This document shows, in pieces, positions 1-6,419 of a stretch of DNA of 13,698 nucleotides. Origin of the DNA: CAZFAP01 sp964516325. GTDB taxonomy: Bacteria; Auribacterota; JABMQX01. The notes under the pieces are model-generated. The model saw only the letters and a program-made list of their open reading frames with translations, ran no database searches and was not told where the DNA came from. The first letter of the stretch is position 1. The number at the start of each line of letters is the position of its first letter. Made by a program: the position numbers and the translations under genes. Location: positions 1 through 13,698 of the forward strand of contig CAZFAP010000132.1 in assembly GCA_964516325.1 (NCBI GenBank), written 5' to 3'.

Positions 1-2
1 TT

Positions 3-122
3 GAAACCAAGATGGCCACGGAGATATGGGAAATGCTCAAGCGAGGCAGCTTGGAGAACGCCGCAAACCTTACCGATGAAGATCAACTTACTTCCGTTTC
101 AAAGTGGCTTTGCACACTGTGA
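3..122 (+). CDS. 3' end of an unknown gene, probably an integron cassette gene
   Basis: An open frame enters from the left edge and stops at TGA 120-122, giving the last 39 residues of a protein that ends SVSKWLCTL. The visible part is acidic and predicted helical, with no signal peptide, membrane segment or known motif, so no function can be assigned. The stop lies 22 nt before an attC site in the same orientation. That is the usual layout of an integron gene cassette, where one promoterless gene is followed closely by its recombination site. The cassette assignment is inferred from position alone. The start and most of the gene lie outside the window. Confidence 0.6.
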   Translation, partial: ETKMATEIWEMLKRGSLENAANLTDEDQLTSVSKWLCTL

Positions 123-144
123 GGGAAACGAAAGAGAACACGAT

Positions 145-217
145 GCCTAACAAGGCGCTGCGCCGGCCGGCTATTCCGCTACGCTTCATAGCCGCCGGTG
201 AGCTTAGGCGTTAGCAC
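145..217 (+). mobile_element. attC recombination site of an integron gene cassette
   Basis: The left end has the R'' box GCCTAAC (145-151), matching RYYYAAC, followed by AAGGCGCTGC. The right end has GAGCTTAGGC followed by GTTAGCA (211-217), a near match to the R' box GTTRRRY. The two arms pair imperfectly: CTAAC boxes outside and CCGGC/GGCTAT inside, around a central loop near 176-190, with the extrahelical bases typical of attC. In this family the integron integrase recombines the folded bottom strand of the site. The orientation agrees with the cassette gene that ends at 122. Confidence 0.85.
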
Positions 218-386
218 CACGCCTTCCGGTGGTACGTGTGTGGAAATCCCTCCGGTAACCGCCACGCGGCGCGCCGGCCTGCCTCTACGTGCATCACGCA
301 GACAGGTCGGAGCAGAACAACAGGGGGATGCCGAAGGGGACGACGCAAATCAGGTCTGCCAGGACGCCGTTGGGATGCGCTCCGGC

Positions 387-470
387 GCGGGAGCGGCCTG
401 CGATATCCGGACCGTCCAAGAGTTGCTGGGGCACAGGGACGTGAAAACCACCATGACCTATACCCATGTT
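387..470 (+). pseudogene. Remnant of an integron-integrase-like tyrosine recombinase (C-terminal end)
   Basis: This frame reads CDIRTVQELLGHRDVKTTMT followed by YTHV. It matches the C-terminal catalytic stretch of IntI/Xer tyrosine recombinases: the second His of the box in ELLGH, and the nucleophilic Tyr in the YTHV context. The upstream part that should carry the LRHSFATHLLE motif and the rest of the catalytic domain is not recognisable in any frame, so only about 25-30 codons survive. The normal tail after YTHV is missing, and the frame runs directly into a 21-bp tandem repeat. Together with the adjacent attC this suggests a decayed integron. It lies downstream of the cassette on the same strand, which is not the standard integron layout and implies rearrangement. 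A fragment of another Xer-like recombinase is possible. Confidence 0.75.
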
Positions 471-659
471 GGAGTGAACGCTCCCCGTTGTGGAGTGAAC
501 CGTGGCCGCTGCGGAGCGACCCAGTCCGACTGCTCTGTCAAGCGTTCACTGGAAGGAATGAACGCTTCACTGGAGGAATGAACCAGCTCCGATGTCCAGC
601 GAACCGGCTCCGATGCTCAGTGAACGGGCTCCCATGCTCTGTCAACCGCATCCACTTCA
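471..659 (+). repeat. Nine degenerate 21-bp tandem repeats
   Basis: Starting at GGAGTGAACGCTCCCCGTTGT, nine consecutive units of exactly 21 bp can be laid out with no indels (471, 492, 513, 534, 555, 576, 597, 618, 639). The best-conserved part is a (g/c)tga-acc core followed by g(c/g)-tccgatgct. Because 21 is divisible by three, each frame reads as heptads, for example LRCPANR / LRCSVNG / LPCSVNR in one frame. Another frame extends the integrase remnant as GVNAPRC / GVNRGRC until a stop at 579-581. Whether any of it is translated is unknown. Confidence 0.75.
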
Positions 660-721
660 GCCGCAAGCGTCGCCGCCAAAGGACATTGCTTGCCCTGATT
701 CTCGCCGGGGAGCTGCGCTCC

Positions 722-739
722 CCCCGCCCGAAGGCGGGG
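722..739. repeat. GC-rich hairpin (ccccgcc-cgaa-ggcgggg)
   Basis: A perfect 7-bp stem with a 4-base loop. Similar ccgcc...ggcgg hairpins recur at 6028-6051 and 11526-11542, so this looks like a dispersed intergenic palindrome. It is not a canonical terminator, since no T-tract follows on either strand. Confidence 0.5.
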
Positions 740-841
740 TAGCACGGCTACCGCACTCCAAAGATCGTCCTGTCCCCCGTGCGGGTTCTGCTTGGACACG
801 GTTCAGAGCATGGAGAGGATTTGATGCAGCAGGAGAATGTC

Positions 842-910
842 GTCATCCCGTCAATCCTGTCATCCTGTCCAAGCTCTTCTTCTCTGCGCCCTCTGCGCTC
901 TCTGCGGTTC
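842..910. repeat. Non-coding repeat relics (gtcatcct and ctctgcg types)
   Basis: Two short repeat types lie next to each other. Positions 842-870 have gtcatccc-gtcaatcct-gtcatcct-gtcc. Positions 882-910 have ctctgcg-ccctctgcg-ctctctgcggttc. I see no convincing gene between 660 and 989; frames that happen to be open here have no recognisable content. Degenerate copies of the ctctgcg type recur, in inverted form or in part, at 10024-10053 and 11556-11588, always between genes. This fits a dispersed non-autonomous repeat family. Confidence 0.6.
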
Positions 911-989
911 CACATCGTGCGGTTCATCCGGTCCCCCCTTTGGCGGGGTTATCCTGTCTCACAATTCTCGCCGATTCACCCGCAGGATG

Positions 990-2366
990 CTACTCGGCGG
1001 CTTTCGCGGGGGTCAGGGAAAACATTTTGTCGGCGCCGATGGCTTTCAGGGCTTTGAGGATGCGAACCGCCTCCTGCAACTGGAGGTCAACGAACTCTTC
1101 TTGTTCCGGCTTCCTCTCGACGAGCTTCTCCAAGTCCCCCTCGGCGGACGGCTTCTCCTTGTCGGATTCAGCTTCCGGTTCGCGGCTCTCCTTTTCCGGC
1201 TTCTCCTCCTTCTCGTCCTGAACCGCCTTCTGGAACTCCTCGTACTTCTGCCTTCTCCTCTGCATCTCCTGCTCGAAAGTTACCGCCACCACAATGTCCG
1301 GCTCCACCCCCTTGTCCTGAATGCTCGTGCCATTCGGCGTGTAATACTTCGCCGTCGTCAGCAACAGAGCGCTGTCCTTCCCCAGGCGCAGGACGGTCTG
1401 CACTGACGCTTTCCCATAGCTCTTCTCGCCGATGACAACCCCACGTTTGAGGTCTTTGATGGCGCCCGCGACAATTTCCGAGCCGCTGGCGCTCGCCCCG
1501 TTAATCAGAATCGCCAAAGGAAACATCGGGTGTGTCCCTGCTTCCTCCGAGAGGTATTCTCCATTTTGAGCCAGTCGCCTCCCTTTCGTGGAGACAATCA
1601 CGTGCCCCCCGGGGATGAAAAGGTCCGCAACCTTCACCGCCGAGACGAGCAAGCCGCCCGGATTGTCCCGAAGGTCCAAAACCAGAGCGGTCATCCCCTG
1701 AGCCTCCATGCCGCTCAGCGCATCGTGCAAGTCCGACGCCGTCCTCTCCTGAAACTGCGTCAACTTCACGTATCCGATGGAGTCCTCCAGAATCCTCGCC
1801 TCCGCAATGCTCGTAACCTTAATCACCGCGCGTGTAATCGTGAACGTCTTAATCGTCCCGTGTCCCCGCAAAACGGTGAGAGTCACCTTTGTCCCCGGCT
1901 CCCCCCGAAGCCTTGAAACCACCTCGTTCACGTCGGGGTCCGTGAGGGTGTAGTCGTCTATCTTCACGATCCTGTCGCCCGCCATGAGCCCTTCCCGATA
2001 CGCTGGCGTCCCCACAATCGCCGAAACCACCGTCACAAACCCTTCCCGCTTGGTGATCTCGATCCCAAGCCCTCCATATTTCCCCGTCGTGCCCACTTCC
2101 ATGTTCTTGACCGCCACCGGAGGAAGAAACTGGCTGTGAATGTCCAGAGAATCCAGCATCCCCTTCAAGGCGCCGTGAACCAGCTTCTCCGTCGCCACCG
2201 TGTCCACATAATTGTTCTGAATGATGGACATCGCCTGAGGAATCAGGTCTAACTTCGCCAGACCCTCGCTCTCGTTCTCCGCAAACATCTTCAACGCGCG
2301 GCTTCCGACGACAAAATTTGCCGCCACTAAAACACCTATCACCCACAACAGCTTATTTCTCTTCAT
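990..2366 (-). CDS. ctpA: C-terminal processing peptidase, S41 family (CtpA/Prc type)
   Basis: 458 residues. An N-terminal hydrophobic segment (about 7-23, LWVIGVLVAANFVVGS) would be a signal peptide or membrane anchor, placing the enzyme in the periplasm. The order is a short helical region (40-80), a PDZ domain (about 92-180, GKYGGLGIEI and GLMAGDRIVKID) that binds substrate C-termini, then the S41 catalytic core with DLRDNPGGLL (231-240). The serine/lysine dyad appears as S294 in NGASASGSE and K319 in SYGKASVQT, 25 residues apart as in the family. The tail (383-430) is very rich in Glu and Lys and probably disordered. The ATG is supported by GGAGGAAGG just upstream. The family trims or degrades envelope proteins; the substrate here is unknown. 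It lies 45 nt after the broken hicB and may share its transcript. The stop is TAG. Confidence 0.95.
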   Translation of the reverse strand: MKRNKLLWVIGVLVAANFVVGSRALKMFAENESEGLAKLDLIPQAMSIIQNNYVDTVATEKLVHGALKGMLDSLDIHSQFLPPVAVKNMEVGTTGKYGGLGIEITKREGFVTVVSAIVGTPAYREGLMAGDRIVKIDDYTLTDPDVNEVVSRLRGEPGTKVTLTVLRGHGTIKTFTITRAVIKVTSIAEARILEDSIGYVKLTQFQERTASDLHDALSGMEAQGMTALVLDLRDNPGGLLVSAVKVADLFIPGGHVIVSTKGRRLAQNGEYLSEEAGTHPMFPLAILINGASASGSEIVAGAIKDLKRGVVIGEKSYGKASVQTVLRLGKDSALLLTTAKYYTPNGTSIQDKGVEPDIVVAVTFEQEMQRRRQKYEEFQKAVQDEKEEKPEKESREPEAESDKEKPSAEGDLEKLVERKPEQEEFVDLQLQEAVRILKALKAIGADKMFSLTPAKAAE

Positions 2367-2411
2367 GAAATCCTTCCTCCGTTTTGGCCAGAGCCACCAA
2401 TGTACGATGAT

Positions 2412-2636
2412 TCACACCTTCACCTTCACGATTGCGAGACTGACTACCTGGGGTGCCGGGAGAGGCTCGCCCTGCTCCGCATGGTCCTGGATGTGAAGGC
2501 GGATCGCGTCCTGAATATTCGCAACGACCTCTTCGTATGAATCGCCCTACGTGTAGCAGCCCTGGAGCACAGGGCAGAACGCGAAGTACCCGTCTTCGTC
2601 CTTCTCAATGACGATCGGCAGAACAAACGTGTTCAT
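2412..2636 (-). pseudogene. hicB: HicB-family antitoxin gene with an in-frame amber codon
   Basis: Reading from ATG 2636, with GGTGGAG about 7 nt upstream, gives MNTFVLPIVIEKDEDGYFAF then CPVLQGCYT, a TAG at codon 30 (2549-2547), then GDSYEEVVANIQDAIRLHI and onward to TGA at codon 75. Apart from the TAG this is a complete short HicB/UPF0150 protein of 74 codons. The family usually has Gln in the G-C-Y-T-Q-G-D context, so one C-to-T change (CAG to TAG) explains it. HicB normally neutralises the HicA mRNA-cleaving toxin. No hicA is visible on either side, so the antitoxin was orphaned and has probably decayed. At least four other genes in this window end in TAG, so TAG is a working stop here and recoding is unlikely. 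A sequencing error at one base is the alternative. Confidence 0.85.
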
Positions 2637-2752
2637 GTAGTTACTCCACCGGAACCAACCTCAGACAGTGAACTCGTCTCTCACGAAGCCGCTATGTCCC
2701 TGAGCCAGACGGTTAACTCGGTTAGCCCATTTGTCCGGCCCACGGTCTGCGT

Positions 2753-4645
2753 CTATTCGCTTCGCAGACTGCTGCATAACTCTTCGCCTATGTCAGCGCC
2801 GCGTGCGGTCCCGGCAAGGCGCTCTCTCGCAGAATGATAGACGCTACTGGAGGCTCGTCCGTTCCCTTTTTTTTCGTCTTGCGAAGACAATTCGTGGCTG
2901 GGACGGGCGCCCCGGGCGACTTCCATGATCGCGTCCAACACCTGCTTGACCTCTGGATCAATTTTTGCCTCCGGGACAAAGCGCGCGAGTTCGTGAAAGT
3001 TCTTCTTTGCCATAAGGTTCGAAAGCCCCAGCTTCTTAAAGTACTTCTCAAAAACCGGTGAAAGGAAGTCGTCGCTCACCTTGGTGTTCGAGTCCCAGGG
3101 TGATCCTTTGCCGAGGGTCAGGAGAGCGCCCTCCACCTCCCGTATGGCAGACCGCATCGCCTCGACTTGCTTAGCAGCCTCCGATCGCCCAAACAAGTCG
3201 TCAGTCCCAGGGACTTGCGTCGTAGCGATGGCGTAGCCCTGCAGTGTTTCGGGGTAGCAGAGATAGTTCTCGATCTCCCTGCGGCTCCACATCAGCGCCC
3301 GAGCGCCTGAGTTCGCGGGGAGTGCCCGATCAAGGCGGTCGAAGACCGCAATTCCAAGCAGATCCGGGACTGCCTCCTGAAGTCCAAAGAAATGCCTCAC
3401 CACCTCATTCGGTTCCTTCCCAGTATAATGCACGAAGGGTCGCTCCAGAGCCCTCATCGCGTCTTCGTGCTTGAGGGTCTTAGCGAACGACCGCAGGATA
3501 GCAAGGTCAGTCGAACCCTCGAGGTACAGGACCCACCCCATCTGCTCGGCTTGGTAATAATCCTCGAACCCGATTTCCCTCGGTGCCTTGTGCACCTGGC
3601 TGCCCCGATCATCGATCCGGTGAGGCTCCCCCACAAACGCGATCACCACGTCGCGCCCGGCGGCTTCGTTCAGGAGGACCTCCGAATGGCTTGCCGCGAT
3701 GATCTGGTTTCCGTTTTCAGTCGCCACATCCGTCAAAAGCTGGTACACCTGGCGTTGCCTCAGGATTTCAAGATGGGCGTCCGGCTCGTCGAGCAGCAGC
3801 ACGGCCCCCGGGTTTCCGTACATGTAGGCCAGGAGCAAGAGTGTCTGCTGCAAGCCCCTCCCAGAACAAGAGAGGTCGAGACGCCTGCCCCTCTCCGTGT
3901 AGCTCATCACAACCTCTCCGCGCTCCGCGGTGTATTCGGGCTCGTGAAGCTCTGAGCCAAACAGCGACTTGATATGTTCGACCACCTGTTGCCAACGGCT
4001 CTTGTCGGATTGCCGGTGTCCTTTGTCGGACTCAAAAATTCGGTAGCAGAGGTTTCGGAGCACCTCCGCGGTTCGCCCCTCCCCGATGCGGACGTTGACG
4101 GCGCCCGGGTCGAGTCGCGACTCGTTTACCGCTAACCCGGACATCGGAGGAAGAAATGCAACCTGCACGCCTTCAGCCTCAGACGGAATAGGCGGCCGGG
4201 GCGGGTCTTTGCTCTCCGTTTGGCGCAGTGGGCGGCAATAGAATGATTCCTCGTTCGCATAGTAAAACTCCAGACCGCACCTCCAAGCCGTACCTCCGGT
4301 GACGCCCTCCACGATGATGTCAATCCGTACGTTCTTCGTTACAAGCTTCCCATCCGTTTTCTGGACATCCCTCACATGAAGGTCTCGCCACAAGAGGTTG
4401 GCATTGGGAACGGGCAGCGATACCAGGTCGCGACGGTTAATCGTCACCCCCGGTCGTTTCTCGGGTACCTTCTGGCCCTTTCGCTTTTCGTTCCACCGCT
4501 TGAGGCCGACATCCCAGAGCGCGAGCGCCTGGAGAGCCGTCGTTTTGCCGGAATTGTTCGGCCCAATAAGAAGGACCGGGCTTCCGAGCTCAAGCTCGAC
4601 GTTCCGGAACCTCTTGAAGTTGCTGACAATCAATTTCGTAAGCAT
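2753..4645 (-). CDS. OLD-family-like AAA/ABC ATPase with C-terminal TOPRIM (DUF4435-like) domain; candidate defence protein
   Basis: 630 residues. The N-terminal ATPase half has Walker A GPNNSGKTT (28-36), an ABC-type signature LSCSGRGLQQ (258-267), Walker B AVLLLDEPDAH (281-291) and the switch His in AASHSE (320). A large insert (about 55-240) separates the Walker A lobe from the rest. The C-terminal half starts with VLYLEGSTD (372-380), which has the TOPRIM glutamate E376. It continues with GIAVFDRLD (431-439) at the metal-binding position and RREIENYL (455-462), a motif I associate with DUF4435/AriB-like domains. Such ATPase-TOPRIM proteins include OLD nucleases and the AriA/AriB pair of PARIS anti-phage systems. 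No UvrD-like helicase (GajB) lies nearby, so this would be a stand-alone or fused form. A defence role is inference. GAGGTGGG precedes the ATG. It starts 52 nt after aroC and may share its transcript. Confidence 0.8.
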   Translation of the reverse strand: MLTKLIVSNFKRFRNVELELGSPVLLIGPNNSGKTTALQALALWDVGLKRWNEKRKGQKVPEKRPGVTINRRDLVSLPVPNANLLWRDLHVRDVQKTDGKLVTKNVRIDIIVEGVTGGTAWRCGLEFYYANEESFYCRPLRQTESKDPPRPPIPSEAEGVQVAFLPPMSGLAVNESRLDPGAVNVRIGEGRTAEVLRNLCYRIFESDKGHRQSDKSRWQQVVEHIKSLFGSELHEPEYTAERGEVVMSYTERGRRLDLSCSGRGLQQTLLLLAYMYGNPGAVLLLDEPDAHLEILRQRQVYQLLTDVATENGNQIIAASHSEVLLNEAAGRDVVIAFVGEPHRIDDRGSQVHKAPREIGFEDYYQAEQMGWVLYLEGSTDLAILRSFAKTLKHEDAMRALERPFVHYTGKEPNEVVRHFFGLQEAVPDLLGIAVFDRLDRALPANSGARALMWSRREIENYLCYPETLQGYAIATTQVPGTDDLFGRSEAAKQVEAMRSAIREVEGALLTLGKGSPWDSNTKVSDDFLSPVFEKYFKKLGLSNLMAKKNFHELARFVPEAKIDPEVKQVLDAIMEVARGARPSHELSSQDEKKGNGRASSSVYHSARERLAGTARGADIGEELCSSLRSE

Positions 4646-4697
4646 CGTCCCACCTCACGTCTCTTGCCCCACCAGAGCAATTGGCCCTCGCGTTCAG

Positions 4698-5831
4698 TCA
4701 GAACCGCTCGATTCGCTCCATGTAGGTGTGGAAGTTGCGTTTGACCTCGGCGACGCTATCTCCGCCGAACTTATCGAGGAAGGCCGAGGCGATTTCCAGA
4801 GCGACAACTGCCTCCCCAATGACACCAGCCGCGGGGACAACCGTCACGTCCGCCCGTTCTCTTGCGGCTTTCACTTCCGCCTTCGAGACCAGGTCCACGG
4901 ACGCAAGAGGCTGTCCGAGAGTCGGTATCGGCTTCGCAGCCGCCCTCAGAACGATACTCTCGCCGTTGGAAATCCCACCTTCGATTCCTCCGGCGTTATT
5001 CGTCTTGCGGTAGAATTTCAGCCCCTGTCGTCCAGCATCGTAAAGAATCTCGTCGTGAGCTTCCGAGCCTCGCCTCCGTGCCACCTCAAATCCCATCCCG
5101 ATTTCGACGCCTTTGACCGCCTGGACGCTCATCAGGGCATAGGCGAGCCGAGCGTCGAGCCTTCTGTCCCACTGAATGTGGCTTCCGAGCCCTGGGGGGA
5201 CATTTACGACGACCACCTCAAAGACGCCGCCCAGCGTGTCCCCCTTTTCGCGAGCCTCGTCAATGGCGGCTATCATCTTTTTCTCAGATTCCGGGTCGGC
5301 GCAATTCAACTGCGAACTCGAAGTTCTTGCCTCGATCTCCTCCGATGAAAGCCCTACTGTCGCAGCCTCAATGCCGCCGAGGGCAACCGTGTGGCTAATC
5401 AACCGGATGCCACATTCTCTCAGGAATAGCTGCGCAAAAGCCCCCGCCGCGACGCGAGCCGCGGTCTCCCGGGCGCTGGACCTTTCGAGAATGTCGCGGG
5501 CATCGTGCGTGCCGAACTTCAGCGCGCCAGCCAGGTCGGCGTGCCCCGGACGAGGCGCCGTTACCTTCGGAAGCCTGTCAAGGGAAAAATCTTTGTTTCG
5601 GATGATAAACGAGACCGGACTTCCTATCGTCACTCCTTTTCGCAGCCCGGAAAGAATCTCCGCTTTGTCTTCCTCAATGGACATTCTTTCCCCGCGTCCG
5701 TAGCCCGCCTGGCGTCTTCTGAGTTGCGCATTGATGTACTTGACATCCACCTGCAAACCCGCCGGAAGCCCTTCGACTATCCCGACCAGGCACTTCCCGT
5801 GCGATTCACCCGCGGTCAAATATCTGAACAT
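4698..5831 (-). CDS. aroC: Chorismate synthase
   Basis: 377 residues, the usual length. It makes chorismate from 5-enolpyruvylshikimate-3-phosphate with reduced FMN, the last step of the shikimate pathway, in the cytoplasm. Family motifs are all present: GESHG (8-12), RPGHADLAGALKF (94-106), ERSSARETAARVAAGA (116-131), GLGSHIQWDRRLD (214-226), KTNNAGGIEGGISNG (276-290) and the C-terminal RADVTVVPAAGVIGEA (326-341). The catalytic histidines H11 and H97 are kept. The frame stays open 35 codons further upstream, but family proteins begin at MFRYLTAGESHG, and GAGG lies about 9 nt before this ATG, so I chose 5831. It is the first gene of the minus-strand block and is divergent from the ydbH-like gene across about 590 nt. 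No other aro genes are in the window. Confidence 0.97.
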   Translation of the reverse strand: MFRYLTAGESHGKCLVGIVEGLPAGLQVDVKYINAQLRRRQAGYGRGERMSIEEDKAEILSGLRKGVTIGSPVSFIIRNKDFSLDRLPKVTAPRPGHADLAGALKFGTHDARDILERSSARETAARVAAGAFAQLFLRECGIRLISHTVALGGIEAATVGLSSEEIEARTSSSQLNCADPESEKKMIAAIDEAREKGDTLGGVFEVVVVNVPPGLGSHIQWDRRLDARLAYALMSVQAVKGVEIGMGFEVARRRGSEAHDEILYDAGRQGLKFYRKTNNAGGIEGGISNGESIVLRAAAKPIPTLGQPLASVDLVSKAEVKAARERADVTVVPAAGVIGEAVVALEIASAFLDKFGGDSVAEVKRNFHTYMERIERF

Positions 5832-5939
5832 AATGGAAGCCTCTATCACGTTTGGCAGATGGGACGCCGCCGCCCCGTCTCCCTTACCTGACTGAGCTGG
5901 CTGGCGTGGCAACCAAGTTTCCTTGGGGACGCCCAACTA

Positions 5940-5949
5940 TTTATAGCAG
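5940..5949 (-). promoter_or_regulatory. Possible extended -10 promoter for aroC
   Basis: On the minus strand tctgcTATAAA gives a TGn-TATAAA extended -10 element about 110 nt upstream of the aroC start. The sequence 17 nt further upstream is a poor -35 match (TGGCGT), so this is tentative. Confidence 0.35.
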
Positions 5950-6027
5950 AAGTGCGGGCTTCACGCCACGTCTCCTTTCGGGTGTGGCTCTATTCTGGTG
6001 GGCGGATGGATGAATCCTTTGGTCGAG

Positions 6028-6051
6028 AAGCCCCCGCCGAAGGCGGGGCTT
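6028..6051. repeat. GC-rich hairpin (aagcccccgcc-gaa-ggcggggctt)
   Basis: Inverted repeat with a 3-base loop and one unpaired C in the left arm. It is the longest of several ccgcc...ggcgg hairpins between genes in this window. It lies in the aroC/ydbH divergent region, far from any gene end, so a terminator role is unlikely. Confidence 0.5.
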
Positions 6052-6079
6052 GGGAACGGGACCGGTCTTTGGCTTGCCA

Positions 6080-6116
6080 CCAGCTTCAGTGGCGCCTGCG
6101 GCGCCACTGAAGCTGG
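6080..6116. repeat. Perfect 17-bp hairpin with a 3-base loop
   Basis: The left arm ccagcttcagtggcgcc (6080-6096) and right arm ggcgccactgaagctgg (6100-6116) are exact reverse complements around tgc. No T-tract follows on either strand. It sits in the ~590-nt region between the divergent aroC and ydbH-like genes, where I see no gene. It could be a folded repeat element, a transcript structure, or a block between divergent transcription units. Confidence 0.7.
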
Positions 6117-6282
6117 CAGAGGCCGAGCGCCAGTTTGACCTGCTCGTCCCAGCCGTCAGGACCTTCGGTCACGGAGCACAGACCCAAGACTCGGGGGACA
6201 CGGCCCAACCGCCCACTGAAATACAGTCGCACACATCCTTTCCGACGGGCTCAAGAGGCAAGGTGAGACGAGAAATTGGCTT

Positions 6283-6311
6283 TTGTTCTGGCGTGGACGT
6301 TGCGATATAGT
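6283..6311 (+). promoter_or_regulatory. Possible sigma70-type promoter of the ydbH-like gene
   Basis: TTGTTC (6283-6288), 17 nt, TATAGT (6306-6311). The -10 matches consensus at five of six bases; the -35 is weak (three of six). It would give a leader of about 100 nt before the ATG at 6420. Confidence 0.45.
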
Positions 6312-6419
6312 TTCTCCGAGGAGAGAGCGCCTTGTCATGCGATTTAGACAGGGAGGCGGTCAACGGCGCCGGGTCGAAGAGCTCACCGGCTCAATTCCGA
6401 TAGTCATCAGGCGTCTAAA

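Noticed and set aside
471..659. Possible CRISPR array
   Set aside because: The units are contiguous 21-bp repeats with no constant repeat and variable spacer of separate lengths, and no cas genes are present.
933..948. cccccctttggcgggg as a terminator for ctpA
   Set aside because: Arms pair poorly and no T-tract follows on the minus strand; it is more like the other GC-rich palindrome relics.
592..1406. Plus-strand frames across 592-1406
   Set aside because: They read the antisense of the ctpA 3' end and repeat relics; compositions are Ser/Leu/Arg-rich as expected for shadow frames.
2661..2777. A 38-codon minus-strand frame starting MQQSAKRIDADRGPDK, overlapping the 3' end of the ATPase gene and ending 24 nt before hicB
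   Set aside because: No recognisable family, weak ribosome site and largely explained by overlap. I considered a hicA remnant, but no HicA motif is present.
5832..5936. 35-codon N-terminal extension of aroC
   Set aside because: Chorismate synthases begin a few residues before the GESHG motif; the extension has no family content, and a better start with GAGG upstream exists at 5831.
6050..6310. Open frame across the aroC/ydbH intergenic region
   Set aside because: It runs through the 17-bp hairpin and a putative promoter, has no ribosome site and no recognisable content.
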